A stretch of 64,000 nucleotides of DNA from Nymphaea colorata (GCF_008831285.2 NC_045139.1:26454412-26518411); one strand, 5' to 3'; shown: positions 1 to 12,342, numbered from the stretch's first letter. Notes: generated from the letters alone by a model not told the origin. A program made the numbers and translations.

Positions 1-790
1 TATTATCTATTTATTCTAGCAATCGCCACACTACGTGAAATTTTCTAAATTAGTACTTTGGCAATCAACTGTTTGTTGTGACCAGCGCTAATCTACCTTG
101 GGTCGACCAGCTGCTTGCACGAAGTGGTTCAACTGAAGAGTTACCTGATCAGACACTAGCGTGTATGTTTACTTCATTTCCCCTGCTGGAGTATATTTTT
201 TTACTATGGTGTGCCAAAAAATATATTTTTTAAAAATTATGGCATGACCATGACCGGCAGGTCAGAAAGATTCTATTTTGGCAATGCCTTCGCTAGTGGG
301 TGTTTGTAAGACTGCTGCACCAAAAGGAGGTGGGCAGGGCCTCAAGGGCCATGACGAGGATCTTCCTGTTACAATGTCTCTTATAGAGCTGAGACCTAGA
401 TTTCAGGTGGTTTGAGGATCTAAAATTTATGTTTTTCAAAGTCCACTTTTGATGGGCAGAATTTGATACCTGCAACTATCAAACATGTGGAAAGAGAAAA
501 TATTTTTTTAGATGGTTTAATTGATAGGGAGTTGCTTTGAGCCCTCAATTTAGGCTCGTTAAATTAATGCAGTCTATTTATTTTAGTTCTTAAAAATATA
601 ATTTTCACAAAATAAATCATCGGTAGTGTAGTGGTTCATTACCTTTGTCCTGCTCTTTAGTTGTTAGTAGTTTTTTGCCCAATTACTAGCTTAGAAAGCC
701 TTTCATGGTGAGGCAGTGTGGAAGCACTAAATTTTGAATGCAATTGTGAAGAATGCATACAAAACTCTGATGTTCTTCTTAACTTACGAG
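1..790. other. no gene recognised
   Basis: AT-rich sequence with only short chance reading frames. I see no domain, RNA gene or convincing repeat boundary before the viral sequence begins at about 790-836. Confidence 0.5.
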
Positions 791-835
791 CTGCCCTTTT
801 TTCTATCTTGAACCTAGGGTCCTAGCCCTAGAACA

Positions 836-1479
836 TTGGAAGAAATAATAAATGTGAATAGGGATTTAGAAATTTACAATAACCATCAACTCTCTCTGTT
901 AAACCCTAGAACTTTATATAGGAAAGGGTTTTGGAATGTAAACCCACAATTAGTCAGAATAAGTAGAGAAGAGGAAGTTTGTGTACCTACTGAATACCAA
1001 AACATTGGCATCGTTAGTCAAGACAGTACTAAACAATTATTACGAAACCATAATAGATTTATTCATCTTGGTCTAATAATTATAGGAATTAAGGGTTTAG
1101 CCAGAAGAAATCTAGGAACAAAAGTTTTAATCACTTTACTAGATAAGAGATGGGCAAACAATGATAGGAAAGCCATTATAGCAAGTATGGAAATGACATG
1201 TCTAACAACAAGGGAATATTCTATTGTGCACCTGATTTCTTGCTAAGCATAAGAGATCTAGAACATATTATCATAGGAATTCAAACTAAAGGATATGAAA
1301 CGTTCAGAGGAAAAGCTAATTTACTTATAAATGTAGGATTTCTAGGAAAAGTAACAAATAGCAGTACCACAAAGTATAAAATCGATACAAAAGCCATCAT
1401 TGAGTCTATGACTAGTAAAGGTATAAGAATGATTAAGCCTATGGCTATTCATCTTGAAGAATTAGAAGGATTAGACTGA
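836..1479 (+). pseudogene. EPRV-1 movement protein part of polyprotein (degraded)
   Basis: Two overlapping reading frames (836-1246 and 1198-1479) together cover a badnavirus/tungrovirus-type movement protein. The key segment is RFIHLGLIIIGIKGL, followed by a stretch ending in ASMEM. The second frame holds the later GYETFRGKANLLIN-type part. The same region in EPRV-2 (from about 48230) reads [12 protein letters not shown] and [14 protein letters not shown], so the two support each other. In exogenous relatives this domain moves virus from cell to cell and sits at the N-terminal side of the large polyprotein. The change of frame near 1200-1245 and the stop after 1479 show that it is no longer one open frame. 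Start codons given are only where a frame opens; the true polyprotein start is not identified. Confidence 0.8.
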
Positions 1480-2195
1480 AATATTAGTAAAAATTTAGAA
1501 ATAAATACTAATGTCAAAATTCCCGAAGAAAGTTTAATGTTTAAAAAACCAATGGTAGCTATACTGTGATATTCTTAGACTATAAGGAAAAACAACCCAA
1601 TGAAGAAAATGAATCTGAAGAATTTCGTAGCCAGATAGAAGATTGATAGAAGTCTTAGAACATGATAGTATTTTACTTCTTAAGGGATTTGACTTGTCAA
1701 AAGAAGACATCCTTAGACTAGAAATAAAATTAGTCGTAGAAGGAAAAATTCAAGAAGAAGATAACTCATATATAGATCCCAAGGGAAATGTCAGAATAAA
1801 TAAGCTAAAAGAGACTTATATACAGAAGCCTATGAACATCTCAAAAAATCTTATGGAAATAGATGCTCCAGAAATCCTCTGTAGTCACTACTGGAAGATC
1901 ACCACAAGATCAACAACAAACCCAACACCCACCAACTCTACCCATAATATTCTACTCACCTGGACAACCTCCTATAAGACCTTATGTAGAATATAAGGAG
2001 AAAGATGCCTATAAACCTAAGGGTAAAAGGATGCCTTTGGAAACTCTAAATAGGAAAGATCTATTAGATGAAGGAAGGATTTTGAATATAAGTGCCCATG
2101 ATCCTCAATTATTACCCTCAGCAATAGATATGTGGTCTCAACGAGTTGCTAGGAAATGGGACAAAATGAACCAAGAAATGTAGACAACATAAGAA
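1480..2195 (+). pseudogene. EPRV-1 polyprotein linker between movement and coat protein (degraded)
   Basis: Frames at 1643-1996 and 1863-2183 read through an acidic stretch, then a Pro/Gln/Thr-rich low-complexity stretch, then a segment with GRILNISAHDPQ and MWSQRVARKWD. This fits the variable linker that lies between movement and coat protein in badnavirus-like polyproteins. EPRV-2 has an equivalent Pro-rich region at 49020-49200. Several stops and frame changes are present (near 1479, 1570, 1996 and 2183), so it is a relic. The assignment rests on position between two recognisable domains rather than on conserved residues. Confidence 0.6.
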
Positions 2196-2969
2196 ATGTA
2201 TACTTGGGCAAAAAGATTTTTAGGAGAAACTGCTAGAGCATCTTGGGAAGCATACAAGAGAAAACACCCTCAAGACAGACATAAAGAGATTCTTCTAGGA
2301 AAAAATATTTATAACTTTACTAACAAAATACAATTACTCTTATTAGGATACCAGCCAAACATAGGATTTGATAAACAACAGCAGGATTCTATCAGAAAAC
2401 TAGAACCACTCCAAATTAAAGATTGGCATTATATAAAACCTTTTTTACATGATTTCTTTTATTATAGTTCCTTAGCAGGATGTTTTTATAATAAAGAGAT
2501 AGGAGAAAGCCTATTTCTTAAGTTACCAGATCCATTGGGCTCTGAGATTCATAAAAAATTCAAAAAGAAGGAAACTATACTTGAACTGGATAACATTAAT
2601 ATAAGAAACCAGTTCATAATTGAAGAATTAGTAAAGAAATGTACTAAAATAACCATTTCCAAACAATTAAAAAGTGAATATAGTTTTTGCAAACAAATTT
2701 ATACACCACAAAGATATGATAACGATCCTAGACACCCAAAAACTTATAAGACAAGAGATAAAGATAAACGACGAAGATACTACCTTCGAAAATCTAATGC
2801 TAGAAAACCCTACCTTGACAAACATAGACATGTTAGAAAATATAATACCCAAAGGGATTACAAAAATAAATTAACATGCTTCACTTGTGGCAGTCCTGAA
2901 CATTTAGCTAGGGACTGTTCAAAACGAAAAAATCTTACAATAACGCTTCAATCCTTGTTGACTGTGTAA
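2196..2969 (+). pseudogene. EPRV-1 coat protein with CCHC zinc knuckle
   Basis: A 257-codon open frame with the badnavirus/tungrovirus coat-protein pattern: an early ARASWEAYK segment, a central LPDPLGSEI block, a KQLK...FCKQIY block, a basic Arg/Lys-rich stretch, then a zinc knuckle CFTCGSPEHLARDC (C-X2-C-X4-H-X4-C) at 2877-2918. In relatives this part of the polyprotein forms the capsid and the knuckle binds nucleic acid. The frame is intact over this part, but upstream and downstream frames are broken. Shortly after the knuckle the homologous reading continues in another frame as an acidic Ser/Asp/Glu tail to about 3110. Protease, reverse transcriptase and RNase H, expected next, are absent from this copy. 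Confidence 0.85.
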
Positions 2970-3312
2970 ATGAGGATGTATTGGCTTTAGATGAATATAT
3001 TAGTGATACTGAAAGCATCTATAGTATTGTCTCTATAGATGAATCATTTCATGATCATAATTCCTCTGATGAAGAACCTTGTAGTGATAGCCGCATGAGC
3101 TATAACATACTCTAATCAAGTAGAAAATATGGTGAAGAATTCTAAGACAAAATTTTCACTTTAACCAACCTACAATACATGTTAGAGAACATGAATAATG
3201 ACTAATAATGTTTGGTAGACTTTTGAGCATCATATAGGATAGGTTTCTGATCTTCTGTTAATAGACATTAGCCAGTAAAATGCATTCTTTTATATAACAC
3301 AACATTTTGTTT

Positions 3313-4638
3313 CAGGAAACATGGCCTCTTCTAGCCAAACCCACATTGTCCAAATAGACCCAAATCTGGGCCTGCCCATATTACCCCCAAACTCCAATCT
3401 TACATTCTTAACCTTGCCTGGCATGAACCTTTACCAAAAAGACCATATTTTAGTAGATAACCTCTGGCACAATACAAAAAAACTCAACCTTCGTCCTTAG
3501 CATCCTGGCAACCTACCTTAACATCAAAAATACACAAAACCAAATCACACATAGCCAACTTAAGCTCTTTCCCGAGCCTACCCCAAACCCTGTTTTTTTG
3601 GACATAGCCAAACAGTTAGAGAATACTAGTACAGAGCTAACTCTCTGTAAAGAGAAATTAGAAGATATGACTGAAAATTTGAAACAGTCAACAGCCGAGG
3701 TAGAATTACTGAAAGAGTAGTGGGAAAAAAGAAATGAAAAAACAGTGGAAAGAAAAAAGAGAAAGTTTTTCCCCAGAAATAGATGTAGCAAAAGAACAAG
3801 TTTACAAAATAGTACTTCAAAAGCAAAAAAAGGAACAAGGACGTATTCAGGAGATATTAAGATTTCTTGCCAAAAACCCTGGATTACGAAAAAAGGAATT
3901 GAAATTTTGTTTAGTCAAATACCAGCAAAGAAAACATCTTGATAACTCTTTCTACGAATGTCATAAAGGATTTGGGATCATCCTGGCAAGTATTAATCTG
4001 AAGAGATGGGCAGACATGGAGATGTTTGATATGCACATTTTCTTGAAAAAATTAATGGAACTAGGATATGTAAGAAAGATTATCGTAACGGCAATAGAGC
4101 AGACTCATATGTTGCGATTCAATTGGCATCTGGCTCATATAATAGAACAACAGAAATAACTAGGTTACAAAAGGATTTGTAAACCTAGACATCAATACAA
4201 TCCCGCCAACATATGACTATCTATGTGATGCAAGCATGAAATAACCATTAGGACATACTCTTTTGCCACCCCTCTACAAGCCTCCCTACCTCTTGCAGAC
4301 ATACAGAAGCGAATACAAATGCATAGTATGATGAGCTTACAAGATGGAGAGAATTCAAGATGTCCCAACAATTGAAAACATGACATCACCCACATAGGCT
4401 CATTTCAGAAGATATAAATACTAGGATATACACCTCTGACTCTGAACATGTAAAAATGGTTATATCATTCCAAAACCATATTTGTATTAAACCAGAATTA
4501 CGAGGACATTTTGCCCAAATCAATGTAGGATGGCAAGTTCATGAATTCGGACACAATGGTACTGATGGTGCTACAATAGTTCTCCATTTTGATCAGCATT
4601 CAGATAGCGAAGAAGATACTGATCCAGCATGGCAGTAG
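3313..4638 (+). pseudogene. EPRV-1 ORF4-like frame (tungrovirus-type, unknown function), frame-shifted
   Basis: An ATG at 3321 directly follows a pyrimidine-rich tract and a splice-acceptor-like CAG (3313-3315). The reading continues in pieces: 3321-3500, about 3545-3720 (coiled-coil-like, Leu/Glu/Lys rich), 3734-4159 (141 codons, Lys-rich), about 4170-4440 in shifting frames, and 4456-4638, ending in an acidic tail (SDSEEDTDPAW). The combined span is about 440 codons, near the size of ORF4 (P46) of rice tungro bacilliform virus, which is known to be translated from a spliced RNA. It lies between the coat-protein region and the intergenic promoter, where ORF4 would be. I see no residue-level similarity I can vouch for, so the identity is inferred from position, size and the acceptor-like context. 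Several frameshifts mean it is not functional. Confidence 0.5.
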
Positions 4639-4639
4639 A

Positions 4640-5459
4640 CATTCTTTGAAAGAAGTAGGGACGAAGCTGCTGAGTCCTTAACCCTATAGCCTAACGTTTG
4701 TCAAGATCGGTAAAATTTGACCATTGTAAGTTATTGTTAAACTTTTTATGGGTACAATGCTTCCCATGTAAAACTTAAGCATCATCCGTTTGAGAAGAAA
4801 CGTGATAAACTTCTCTGTGGGGAAATCCCCCAAATTAAAAATAGGATTTGCATTGTAGATTATCGTTTCAAAATCTACCCTGAAAAAAACCCCCTAAGAT
4901 AAATATGAGTTTTACGTTTGTAAATTTTCGGCATAAAAATTTACCCTGTGACACACTCCACAAGATAAGCACTGGGTTACATCTTGAGGCAAATCATCTC
5001 GAGGAGCCTCTAGAAGATCGTTGTAGTTGCCGACCTTATTTATGTAAATATAAAGCAACATTGCGTGAATAAAGAAGAAGGAATCTCACACGCGTCGAAA
5101 AAGTGAAAGGTAACGAAGACACGTGGCATCTCGAAGAAAAGACAGAGTTACTGTAGCAGTCACTGTAGCAATTACTGTAGTGCAATGTAGCACTACGACG
5201 GACACTGTAGCATTACGACGGACACTGTAGCTTACTATAGCACTGCGGCGGACACTGTAGCTTACTGTAGCACTGCGGCGAACACTGTAGCACTTTTTGT
5301 CTTTTTGGACACGTTCGACTGCCACCTCATCCAGCACATGTCAATTGTCCTCTTTCAAGTTCCTTCGAATGTAACGGCTTTTCTTTGTTAGCATTTAGCT
5401 TGCTCGGGAAGGAATCCTATTCCTTTTCCAAATTGTAATTTGTTTTCAAGTTTGGTGCC
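4640..5459 (+). promoter_or_regulatory. EPRV-1 intergenic region with short tandem repeats
   Basis: Non-coding sequence between the ORF4-like frame and the TATA box. Between about 5150 and 5295 it carries repeated CACTGTAGC units joined by CATTACGACGGA, CTTACTATAGCACTGCGGCGGA and similar variants. This fits the enhancer part of a pararetroviral promoter. Whether any of it is still active cannot be told from sequence. Confidence 0.55.
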
Positions 5460-5466
5460 TATATAA
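5460..5466 (+). promoter_or_regulatory. EPRV-1 TATA box
   Basis: TATATAA in the context GCCTATATAAGCATCACC, downstream of the repeat-rich region, with a pyrimidine-rich ATC/TCC leader after it. This is the usual layout of a caulimovirid pregenomic RNA promoter. No tRNA-Met primer site is seen downstream, so the copy is truncated within its leader, probably before 5820. Confidence 0.6.
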
Positions 5467-5825
5467 GCATCACCCCAGCGTCTGTACTCATCATCCTATC
5501 ATCCATCCTCACAATCCTCTTACCCATCCACTTCCGAGTACTTGCTTCCGAATGCTTGAGTCCATCTTCCTTCCTCACTCCCTTTCCTTTTCTTCTCCAC
5601 TGCCCTGCCTCTCATGCTGTTGTAAAAAACAAACCGGCGCTTTTCGAAATCAAAAGGTACAATTTTTTTTTTATCTTGAACAGTGAACAACCATTTCAGG
5701 TTAAAGCATATACCAACTATATGTTACCGCGACCTGAATGCATTTATGTGGATGTGTGCTTATAATAATGAGATTTTTATGCATTAATGAAGATTTAGGA
5801 TGGCCTCCTTCGTTATTAGTCAAGT

Positions 5826-6487
5826 GTAGCACCTGGTTGTTCAGCCAAAGCACGTGGAGCGTGGAGCCGGCGAGACTCAAAGGCATGCTGCCGGAGAGCG
5901 AGTTGAAAGCAAGGCGACTCGGGAAGGAGCCGAAGAAAGACAGAATGGAGCCATTGAGATTAGCGGAGTTGGCAGAGAAGTTGACGAGGGAGGCTACCCC
6001 TGGAGGCTCGGCGGCAGTGAGCAGGGGGCAAAAGGGTTGTAGTCAAGGTAGATTGCCTGAAGAGAGGTCAGCCCGTCGAAGAAATCCGGCGGGACGGCGG
6101 AGGAGTTGTTGTTATGGAGGTAGGCCACTTGGAGGGAGCTCATTCCGGCGAGGCTCGGCAGCGGCTCGCCAATGGCGTTGCTCTGGAGCGCTAGCGTAAT
6201 GAGCGCCGTCAGGTTCCGGAAAGACACCGGCAAAGAGCCACTCAGCTTCTGCTTACCCAGATTGAGGGCGGTGATGCGGCCACTGGGGTCGTAGGTGACG
6301 AGTTTCCAGCTGTAAGGGTCCGTGGACGGTGTCTAGCCAAGGGAGCCTGCGGCGTCGATGGACTTGGCGAGGTCCCGCAGGGCCGCCGCGTGGGACCGGG
6401 GTCCATCTCCGCCACCACGGCTACAAGCGCCACCAGAACAAGCACCGCTATAACATCCAGTCTGAAGCTGCTGCCATGTCCAGCCAT
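5826..6487 (-). pseudogene. TMK-like LRR receptor kinase, 5' fragment (pseudogene)
   Basis: Reading on the minus strand starts at ATG 6487 with a signal peptide (MAGHGSSFRLDVIAVLVLV...). It then passes an N-terminal cap segment (about 6335-6400) and leucine-rich repeats with LQSNAIGEPLPSLAGM, LQVAYLHNNN, LQAIYLDYNPF and LHVLWLNNQ. This order matches the ectodomain start of plant TMK receptor kinases, which sit in the plasma membrane. It is broken: a frame change after about residue 35, an in-frame TAG near 6335 in place of an expected Trp codon, and a further frame shift near 5995. It stops at about 5826 with no later LRRs, transmembrane segment or kinase, and EPRV-1 sequence lies just beyond. 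No function is expected. Confidence 0.85.
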
Positions 6488-6500
6488 CTTTGTCACAGTT

Positions 6501-7370
6501 GTTAACCCAATATGAATATGATAATGTGTTTATCAATGATAATTTAGTGGAAAGCATGCTTCAGTTTAGGTTGTCTTTATGAAAAATTAATATCACACTT
6601 TTTACCGTCAAAATTTTGAAGTTATGAAAGTCCTAAAGCTTTTTGGGATTAAAAAAATGCATTTAAACTAAAAAAGTAATTTAATATATATTTTTACAAA
6701 TCATATTGAGGTGATTCGATTGTATAAAACATACTTTAATAATTTATTTTAAGTGACCTACTTTTCTGTTCTTGATTGGTATGTCCCATATACTTAGGTT
6801 AGGGACCAAAACTAGGTCTCCTGAATTTTGGTTAAAAATAATTGGAACAAACTATTAGCATTCCAATATGTTTATAAATAATAATTAATAAAAAACATGT
6901 TTTAAGTCAAATTATACTTATGAAAAACATGCATTTTTTTATCATCTAAAGTTTGATATGGTAAGAGAAGCTAAATTTTTATTATTAAAAAGTACGTTTA
7001 AACTCCAAAAATAATTAACATAGTATATGTTTTTTATCAAGTTACCCTTAAGGTCATATATGCAAGGTTAGATTACATGAAAAGTAGTTTAACAATACGT
7101 TTTAAAGGGTTTAGGCTGGATTATTCTTCCTAAACAAGCACCGCTGCTGCCATGTATCTTTGTCACAGTTGCTCTCTCTCTCTCTCTCTCTCTATCTGTT
7201 GGGAAGGGAGGATTCGGGGGTTGGGGGGAAGAAAGAACCCCATTTTCTTACACTTCTAACTGAAAGTCACACACAAAAAACACACCAAGACACTGGATGC
7301 CATGACCGATGAGGGAGGGTGAAGCAGCCACTTCCTCTGAGAAGAGAGGGCGCAGCGCAGAGGGTGGGGG

Positions 7371-7401
<31 letters not shown>

Positions 7402-8500
7402 CAGATGGAGGACGCCTAAATTAAAAGCTTTAAGAAATTCTCGAGACGCTCGAAAGATTGTCCCCGCTTCTTTCGACTTGGAAACACGACGACCAAAAAC
7501 CCCAGACACGCATTGTTTTTTATCCGTCAATTTAAAGACAGAACTGTAAAACGCAAGATTCTTCAAGTTTTCATGAGAAATTCGAGAGGAGAGACATCAT
7601 TTTTTCATGAGTCTGCTTGAGATTATCCCCACCAAACTGAACATCTCTTTTGTCTTTTGAGTTCTTGAACTTGTGAATGTTTTATCTGCTTTTGTTTGAG
7701 GAGGAGTCAGGTAATCAAGAGGTGTTTGATTACCTATCATCTTGAACTCATAAATCAGATAGCAGTAAACTAGTGCTCTAGGGATGCATAAGAAACGACT
7801 TCTGGTTAAAGATTTCTTAACCATGACCTTTTTCGATTGACTGTTATTACCGAAGAAAGATCCATGATTAAGAAAATAAGAGCCAGATCAAGATTGATGA
7901 AAAAAAAATGAAGAGTTAGTCCAGTACATTTATTTATCATGTTTTAGTCTGATAGTTGGCCCAAATCCAAAATTGTTTCCAAATAAAGATTTACATTTTC
8001 AAAATAAGTTGGATCCATATCCAAATTTATTCACAATAACTAAATACATGCTCATTAAGCAAATTGGATCCAGATCTATCCCAAGTCCGGTTGAACATAA
8101 GACATATCTTTGCTACTTAGGATTTTTTCTCTTCTAAAAACAAGAGAAAAGAGACATTCAAAAGTAGTTTAGTCGGTTTACATGTGAATTAGTTAGTCAT
8201 AAGCTTTCTTTTCAATTCAATATACATTGTAGATAAATTCTTGTAATAATGAGTCTCATCTTCTAAATTTGAATGAGCTAGTATTGGCTTCTTTTATAGA
8301 AAACTAAGAATAGAACATAGAAAATTTTCCAGAGATTGAAACCCCCATTCCAAAAATAATTGACGTATAACTACACAAAATTACAGAACAAGGATTTGGA
8401 AACCTCTTTTTGAAAATAAAAATCTTGCAAAGTTGAGGCTGGATAGAAAGTTTATGATTATAACAGCCTTTTTGTAACTTGACCTAAAATCATGGGTCAG
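6501..8500. other. AT-rich non-coding sequence with (CT)n and (GA)n tracts
   Basis: No gene is recognised. A second partial copy of the TMK start region lies at about 7133-7171 and is followed by a (CT)n tract to about 7193. A (GA)n tract lies at 7374-7400. The frame at 7319-7549 is mostly repeat-derived and shows no domain. Confidence 0.5.
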
Positions 8501-9307
8501 ATTTGAAACTCTGTTTTAAATCGTATGCAAACCCATTTCAAGCCGATCTCTCACTTTCACCCAATCTTTCTCTCTCCTCTAGATTTCTCTTCCTTCCCCC
8601 AACAAACCCCAACAAAGAGTCTTGTAACTATAACGTTGCCGATGGCAGGATTGCTGCACAACTAGTCGAGTCAACTTGGGCTCGACTCGAACTCGTTCGA
8701 AAAAATTCGGCTCGTGCTTAGCTCGTTTCTAGCTAGCAATGACAGCATTGCACATAGAACTACATAAACAAGCTGAGTTCGAGCTTACAAAGGTACTCGT
8801 TTGTAGAGTCCAAGTTTTAGGAACTCTACTCATTTATACTCAACTTGACTGGCAAAGAAGTATTTTATATAATATTACTTAAACCAGTTCACTTCCACCG
8901 TCACCAATACCCATTCACTGAATGTTAGGGTAAAAGTTTTTCTCCTTTCAAAATTTGGAAATGAATCTCGAGTCTCCACTACTGTCTCTCTCTCTTCTGT
9001 CGGGTGTTACGACGACGATCTTCACCGAATCACCTCCCCGCCGGCCACTGCTAGCCCCCTGACCAACACAGCAACATCCTTGTAGCTCAAGGAGAACTGA
9101 CCAAGCGAACCGAGATGGCTGGAGGAGCTCATCTACAACCCAATGATGCCAGTAATGACGACGAGGGACACCTAAAAAGCAGGATCAGGGTTTTTGGGTT
9201 GGACGGAAGCAAAAGGGGAGGAGGGTAGTGAAGAAGATGAAGTAGAATTTGAAGGAGAAGAAGAAGTAGAAAATATCGTGGAGGCAAACAACAGCAAGGA
9301 CGGTTAA
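8501..9307. other. non-coding or decayed exon sequence upstream of LINE
   Basis: 8620-8860 has repeated CTCGA/TTCGA-rich motifs typical of short decayed transposons. 8980-9295 is more GC-rich and ends in a Gly/Glu-coding GAAGGAG tract that would continue directly into 11429 if the LINE were absent. The rejoined sequence reaches a donor-like ACGGTAATG at about 11485, so this may be an interrupted exon, but no protein family is recognised. Confidence 0.4.
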
Positions 9308-11416
9308 GCATTGATTCTCTGTTTTATGCTGATGACTTGCTCATGTTCGCAGCCTATCACATGAAGTCATTGAAGACAATCAAGGGTATCCTTCAAGAAC
9401 TGGAAAACTGCTCAGGGCTCAAAGTAAACAAAGAAAAAAGCACTATCATTGGGATCAACACCAGTCCGGTAGAGCTTAGCAAGGCTGCTCGAATTATGGA
9501 GTGGCAAGATGGCCAGCTCCCCTTCAAATATCTTGGAGTACCTCTTCAAAACAAACGGTTGGTAGAAACTCAATGTTCTGGATTATTGCTTAAAATTGAT
9601 CTGAAATTGGGCAGCTGGAAGAACAATTTGCTCTCTTATGCAGGCAGAATTTGCTTAATCAGGTATGTCTTATCCACTATCCCCTCTTACACAGGCATGG
9701 TATATAAACTGCCTCTTAAATTTATGCAAAAAATCGAAAGCCTGTGTGCTAACTTCCTCTGGGGTAGCAATAATAACATAAACAAAGCACACTTGATTAA
9801 ATGGGATCAACTTTGCTTACCGAAGAGCGAAGGAGGAGTTGGCTTGAGAAGGATCAAGGACACTAATACAACAAATCTTGCCTATCTAGCTTGCAGAGCG
9901 CTTAGCACCAACAACATTTGGGCAGTTTATGTTAGATAGAAATACCTCAAGGATCATGGTCTGTGGCATGCTATGTCTTTCACTAAAAGTTCTTTAATTT
10001 GGAAAGATATAGTTAATTCTTGGAAGCAAATCAAGGACAAAGTCTGCTGGCAAATTAAAGATGGCACAAGAGCTAAATTTTGGATTGACAGTTGGACAGG
10101 AAAGCCCCTAGCAGCGGTGATTGATGTTAATGACCCAATTCTCGAGGTTATCAATACTAGAATCACTGTTAGAGAGGTTATGTATGGCCCTGATCAAGCG
10201 CTGCGTGATACTGTGAACAGATGGAGGCCTGATATTGCGACACTCACCATGGTGGATAATCAGGCTGATACACTTGTCTAGGCTAATCAACACTCCTGCC
10301 CAATCAATCGGAATCAGATTTGGGAGGCCATCAGGCTGCATAAGGAAACTGAAAAGTGGTGACAGTATATATGGGTTAAACATGGATTACCAAGGGCAAC
10401 TTGGACAGTCTATATTGGATGTTATGGCAGAACCATGATTGAAAACAGACTCAAAAAACTAGGGATGCAGTTGGCCTCTAGGTGTGTTCTATGCCAAAAC
10501 CATGAGGAGGATGAAAGCCACTTGTTTTTTGGATGTCCTAGGTCGGAAATTTTATGGCAATTCATTGCAGCCAAATTCAATCATAAGATTTCTCGCCAAC
10601 AGTCCATTAAACAATGCCTTGTTTGGTGGTTTAGAAGGAAATTTAGAAGAAAACTGTGGGAGAGCATATGGAAAACAACTTTTCACATGGCCATATGGTT
10701 CCTATGGCAGTTGAGGAACAAGGTTAAACATGAACAGGAACATATAGTTGGTGACTACTGCTCTAGATTTTGGGAATATTGCAGAGAACAATACAAAAAA
10801 GTTAATCGCAATAGAATGGACAGTCAAAGAGTGGGAATCTGGCTTCGCCAAGGCATCATGGCAGCAGATTGGAGCCTCCAAGAAGGAGTTGGTTATAACA
10901 TCCACATCGCATCTTGGCATGGTGAAGGTTTGAACCGTACTGCAGGACTGATTAGATGTTACAATGGAGAATACATGTTTGGAGTCTGCTCTTGGTCGAA
11001 AGAAGGGCGAGCATTCTCTGAGAGCTGGATCTTGAACAAATGTCTAGAGAAGATCAATGCTTCTGAGCATCTCATTGTTGTACAAGCCAACAATGAGGCT
11101 TGGAAAGATAAGTTAGACAAAGTCATCAAAGGTACCACAGACAGGGCAAGACATCTTTTGCACGTACAGAGGCTTATCAACAAATTGAAGTTGGCGTACC
11201 ATCAGCCTTCAGTGGAAGTATGTAGTATGTTGTGTTTGTGTTCCGGTGATAAGGGATATAAAGAATGCTTTATGGGACAAGTTGGCTGGGATCCCAGTCA
11301 ACTTTCTTTTTGGTAATGTAATCATCCTCACAAGGATCTGATTTTTTTGTTGTATATATCCCAATTTTTTGTTAATAATATGGATGAGGGCCTATCCCTC
11401 AGCAGGTTTTCACCGG
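9308..11416 (+). mobile_element. L1-type LINE, 5'-truncated, with 12-bp target duplication
   Basis: Begins inside the reverse-transcriptase palm at the FYADDLLMF catalytic motif (codons from about 9319). It then shows the plant LINE signatures FKYLGVPLQNKR, AGRICLIRYVLSTIPSY, ANFLWGSNN and PKSEGGVGLRRIKD. After a TAG at about 9937-9939 the frame continues (9973-10281). The zf-RVT domain follows at 10435-11316 (RCVLCQN...HLFFGCPRS), then a 3' untranslated tail with ATGAGGGCCTATCCCTCA. The 12-bp sequence AAGGACGGTTAA flanks both ends (9296-9307 and 11417-11428), which fixes the borders and shows the copy was inserted already truncated. No long poly(A) is visible. Stops and frame changes make it dead. 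Confidence 0.85.
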
Positions 11417-11428
11417 AAGGACGGTTAA

Positions 11429-12342
11429 AGGCTTAAAGGATCCCCCACGACAACATTCCCGATTTCTCCTTTCACCTCAAGCGCTACGGTAATGTTTCTT
11501 ACTACCTTTTTTTTTTTGTTTCCATTTTTGCTTTTCATGTTTATAACTTTATTCCGTTATGTTGAGTGATCATCAGTAGGCTTGTTAGTCTATGGTTAAA
11601 GTTCTCTCTCTGTTGTCCTTTGCCACGATTTATGCCCACCTAGCATTGATTAGCTTGTGACAGTTTTTTCTTGTTTGTAGACTACTTATTTTGATGCCGA
11701 TATGGATGTGAACAAGTTTGTTTGCTTCAAATGCTTTGTTGGAAAAGTTTGGGGCATGATCATGGAGCGTTGACAACATTACTCATGAATTTACCATCTC
11801 ATCGTACATTGTGTTAACCATGCAAAACTTGACAACCGAGAGACTGCAATTCTCTGAAGGTGTTCTCATTAGTTTCACTAGCTTATGTCAAAATCAGTTG
11901 CACAACATGACCGGCCATCTCTCCCTCTTTAGTAGCACCAATGGAACCAAAACTTCTTTCTAAATTGTGTTATGAGTGAAGAATTTTTGTCTTTTCTTTG
12001 GAAACTGGTAGTTTTACAAAATAGACATTACAGTATCTTGGGGAGTTGGTTTCTGCGGACAAAAATGTTTTCTAGATTGTCTTTTCCTTTCCATCAAACA
12101 AACATGTTTCGTGTGGCCATTTATTTTATAAGGAGATTTCATTTTTCTAATCGACAACCAATTCCATCTAATGAGGAAAATGATTTTTTTGTATGCAGAA
12201 GTAGAATGTTATCACTAAGAAAAAATACTACAAGTAAAGACAAAAAATAATATGCAATTCAAGAGTAGGCTCAACCGAACCACCTATCATAGGAATATCT
12301 ACACAACAATCTATAGTTGATGACAACTTTGATCTTATTTGT
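11429..12342. other. no gene recognised
   Basis: AT-rich sequence. The 92-codon frame at 11972-12250 has no recognisable domain. A donor-like ACGGTAATG at about 11485 may end an exon broken by the LINE. Confidence 0.4.
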
